From a bacterium (GTDB lineage: Bacteria > Dependentiae > Babeliae > Babeliales > RVW-14), in assembly GCA_010027825.1 (NCBI GenBank), contig RGUK01000095.1:1-6100 (forward strand): a stretch of DNA of 6,100 nt, written 5' to 3'. Below, piece by piece: positions 5,862 to 6,100 of the stretch (the first letter of the stretch is position 1; every line of letters begins with the position of its first letter). The position numbers were made by a program, and so were the translations under genes. The notes under the pieces are model-generated. The model saw only the letters and a list, made by a program, of their open reading frames with translations, was not told the DNA's origin and did not search any database.

Positions 5862-5867
5862 CACTAC

Positions 5868-6100
5868 ATGGCAAACACAATGCTAAAAAGCTTTTCCAAA
5901 CAATATTTTGAAACAACGGCCTGGAGCACTTCGCACTATGTCCTTGGCATAGATGAAGCTGGCAGAGGCTGCTTAGCGGGTCCGGTAGTTGTGGGTGCAG
6001 TCATCCTCCCCCTCCATACCAGCTACCCGCTGCTTAAAGACTCCAAAATCATGTCGGCTAAGGAACGGGACGAAGCGTATGCTTGGATCACCGCCAACTG
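5868..6100 (+). CDS. rnhB: Ribonuclease HII, N-terminal part (runs off the window)
   Basis: RNase HII cuts the RNA strand of RNA-DNA hybrids and starts removal of single ribonucleotides in DNA, using two metal ions. The 77 residues visible contain the family's opening strand and motif [20 protein letters not shown] (25-44): Asp29 and Glu30 are the first two catalytic acids, and Gly32-Arg33-Gly34 is the GRG loop that senses the RNA-DNA junction. LLKDSK (55-60) and the following SAKERDEAY match the conserved 'LKDSK-LS--KRE' region. The remaining catalytic aspartates lie beyond position 6100. Start: ATG at 5868 or the in-frame ATG at 5880. Neither has a clear Shine-Dalgarno; 5868 is chosen because a -10-like element sits at the distance expected for a leaderless message. 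There are about 28 residues before the DEAGRG motif's Asp, a somewhat long N terminus. Family identity is very secure. Confidence 0.9.
   Translation, partial: MANTMLKSFSKQYFETTAWSTSHYVLGIDEAGRGCLAGPVVVGAVILPLHTSYPLLKDSKIMSAKERDEAYAWITAN

Larger units (their letters stand above)
5680..5867. promoter_or_regulatory. Divergent AT-rich control region between the S24 regulator and rnhB
   Basis: These 188 bases carry no convincing gene. They contain A- and T-runs, a TATTAT/TATATT cluster near 5732-5741 that could supply a -10 for the regulator (no good -35 seen), the 13-bp inverted repeat listed separately, and the rnhB extended -10. A GGAGG at 5803-5807 has no start codon at a useful distance. By analogy with CI/LexA-type genes it is the likeliest place for the regulator's own operators, which is inference. 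Confidence 0.45.

Noticed and set aside
5898..6000. Cys in place of the usual Pro in the RNase HII motif (GRGCLAGPV)
   Set aside because: GRGCLAGPV is a known natural variant in bacterial RNase HII, so it is not unusual.

Overview
The window looks like a chromosomal core region of a Gram-negative-type bacterium. An LptF/LptG-family permease (lipopolysaccharide export), a phosphoglucosamine mutase (entry to UDP-GlcNAc for peptidoglycan and LPS) and RNase HII all point to a diderm bacterium with an ordinary housekeeping set. Coding sequence is dense, with roughly balanced base composition and AT-rich intergenic gaps. I cannot name the genus. The mix of conserved single genes with an unrecognised exported protein would fit an under-sampled lineage (Dependentiae/TM6-like is a guess only). 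No rRNA, tRNA, CRISPR, insertion sequence or phage structural gene was found, and no gene-free stretch exceeds 300 bases.

Layout. Positions 38-4271 are all on the minus strand and read right to left: glmM (broken into two reading frames), a DUF502 two-TM membrane protein, an LptF/LptG-like permease, then after a gap of 116 bases an unrecognised exported protein with a C-terminal membrane anchor. The first three are closely packed (4-base overlap, 17-base gap, 10-base gap) and look like one envelope-biogenesis operon driven from a good promoter at 4302-4330. A short divergent region (4272-4356) separates this operon from a plus-strand LysE/RhtB-type exporter (4357-5004). That exporter converges, with 3 bases between stop codons, on a minus-strand XRE/peptidase-S24 regulator of LexA/CI type (5008-5679). 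A second divergent, AT-rich region (5680-5867) separates the regulator from the start of rnhB (RNase HII, from 5868, running off the window).

The strongest anomaly is in glmM. The two pieces align end to end with the family except that about 18 residues containing the Mg-binding DGDGDR loop are absent exactly at the frame break. This implies a deletion of about 55 bases, real or an assembly error. Other points worth checking are a perfect hairpin carrying the lysE Shine-Dalgarno in its loop, overlapping divergent promoters between glmM and lysE, a 13-bp perfect inverted repeat placed symmetrically between the S24 regulator and rnhB, and a possible leaderless start for rnhB. I do not see a convincing new multi-gene system here.
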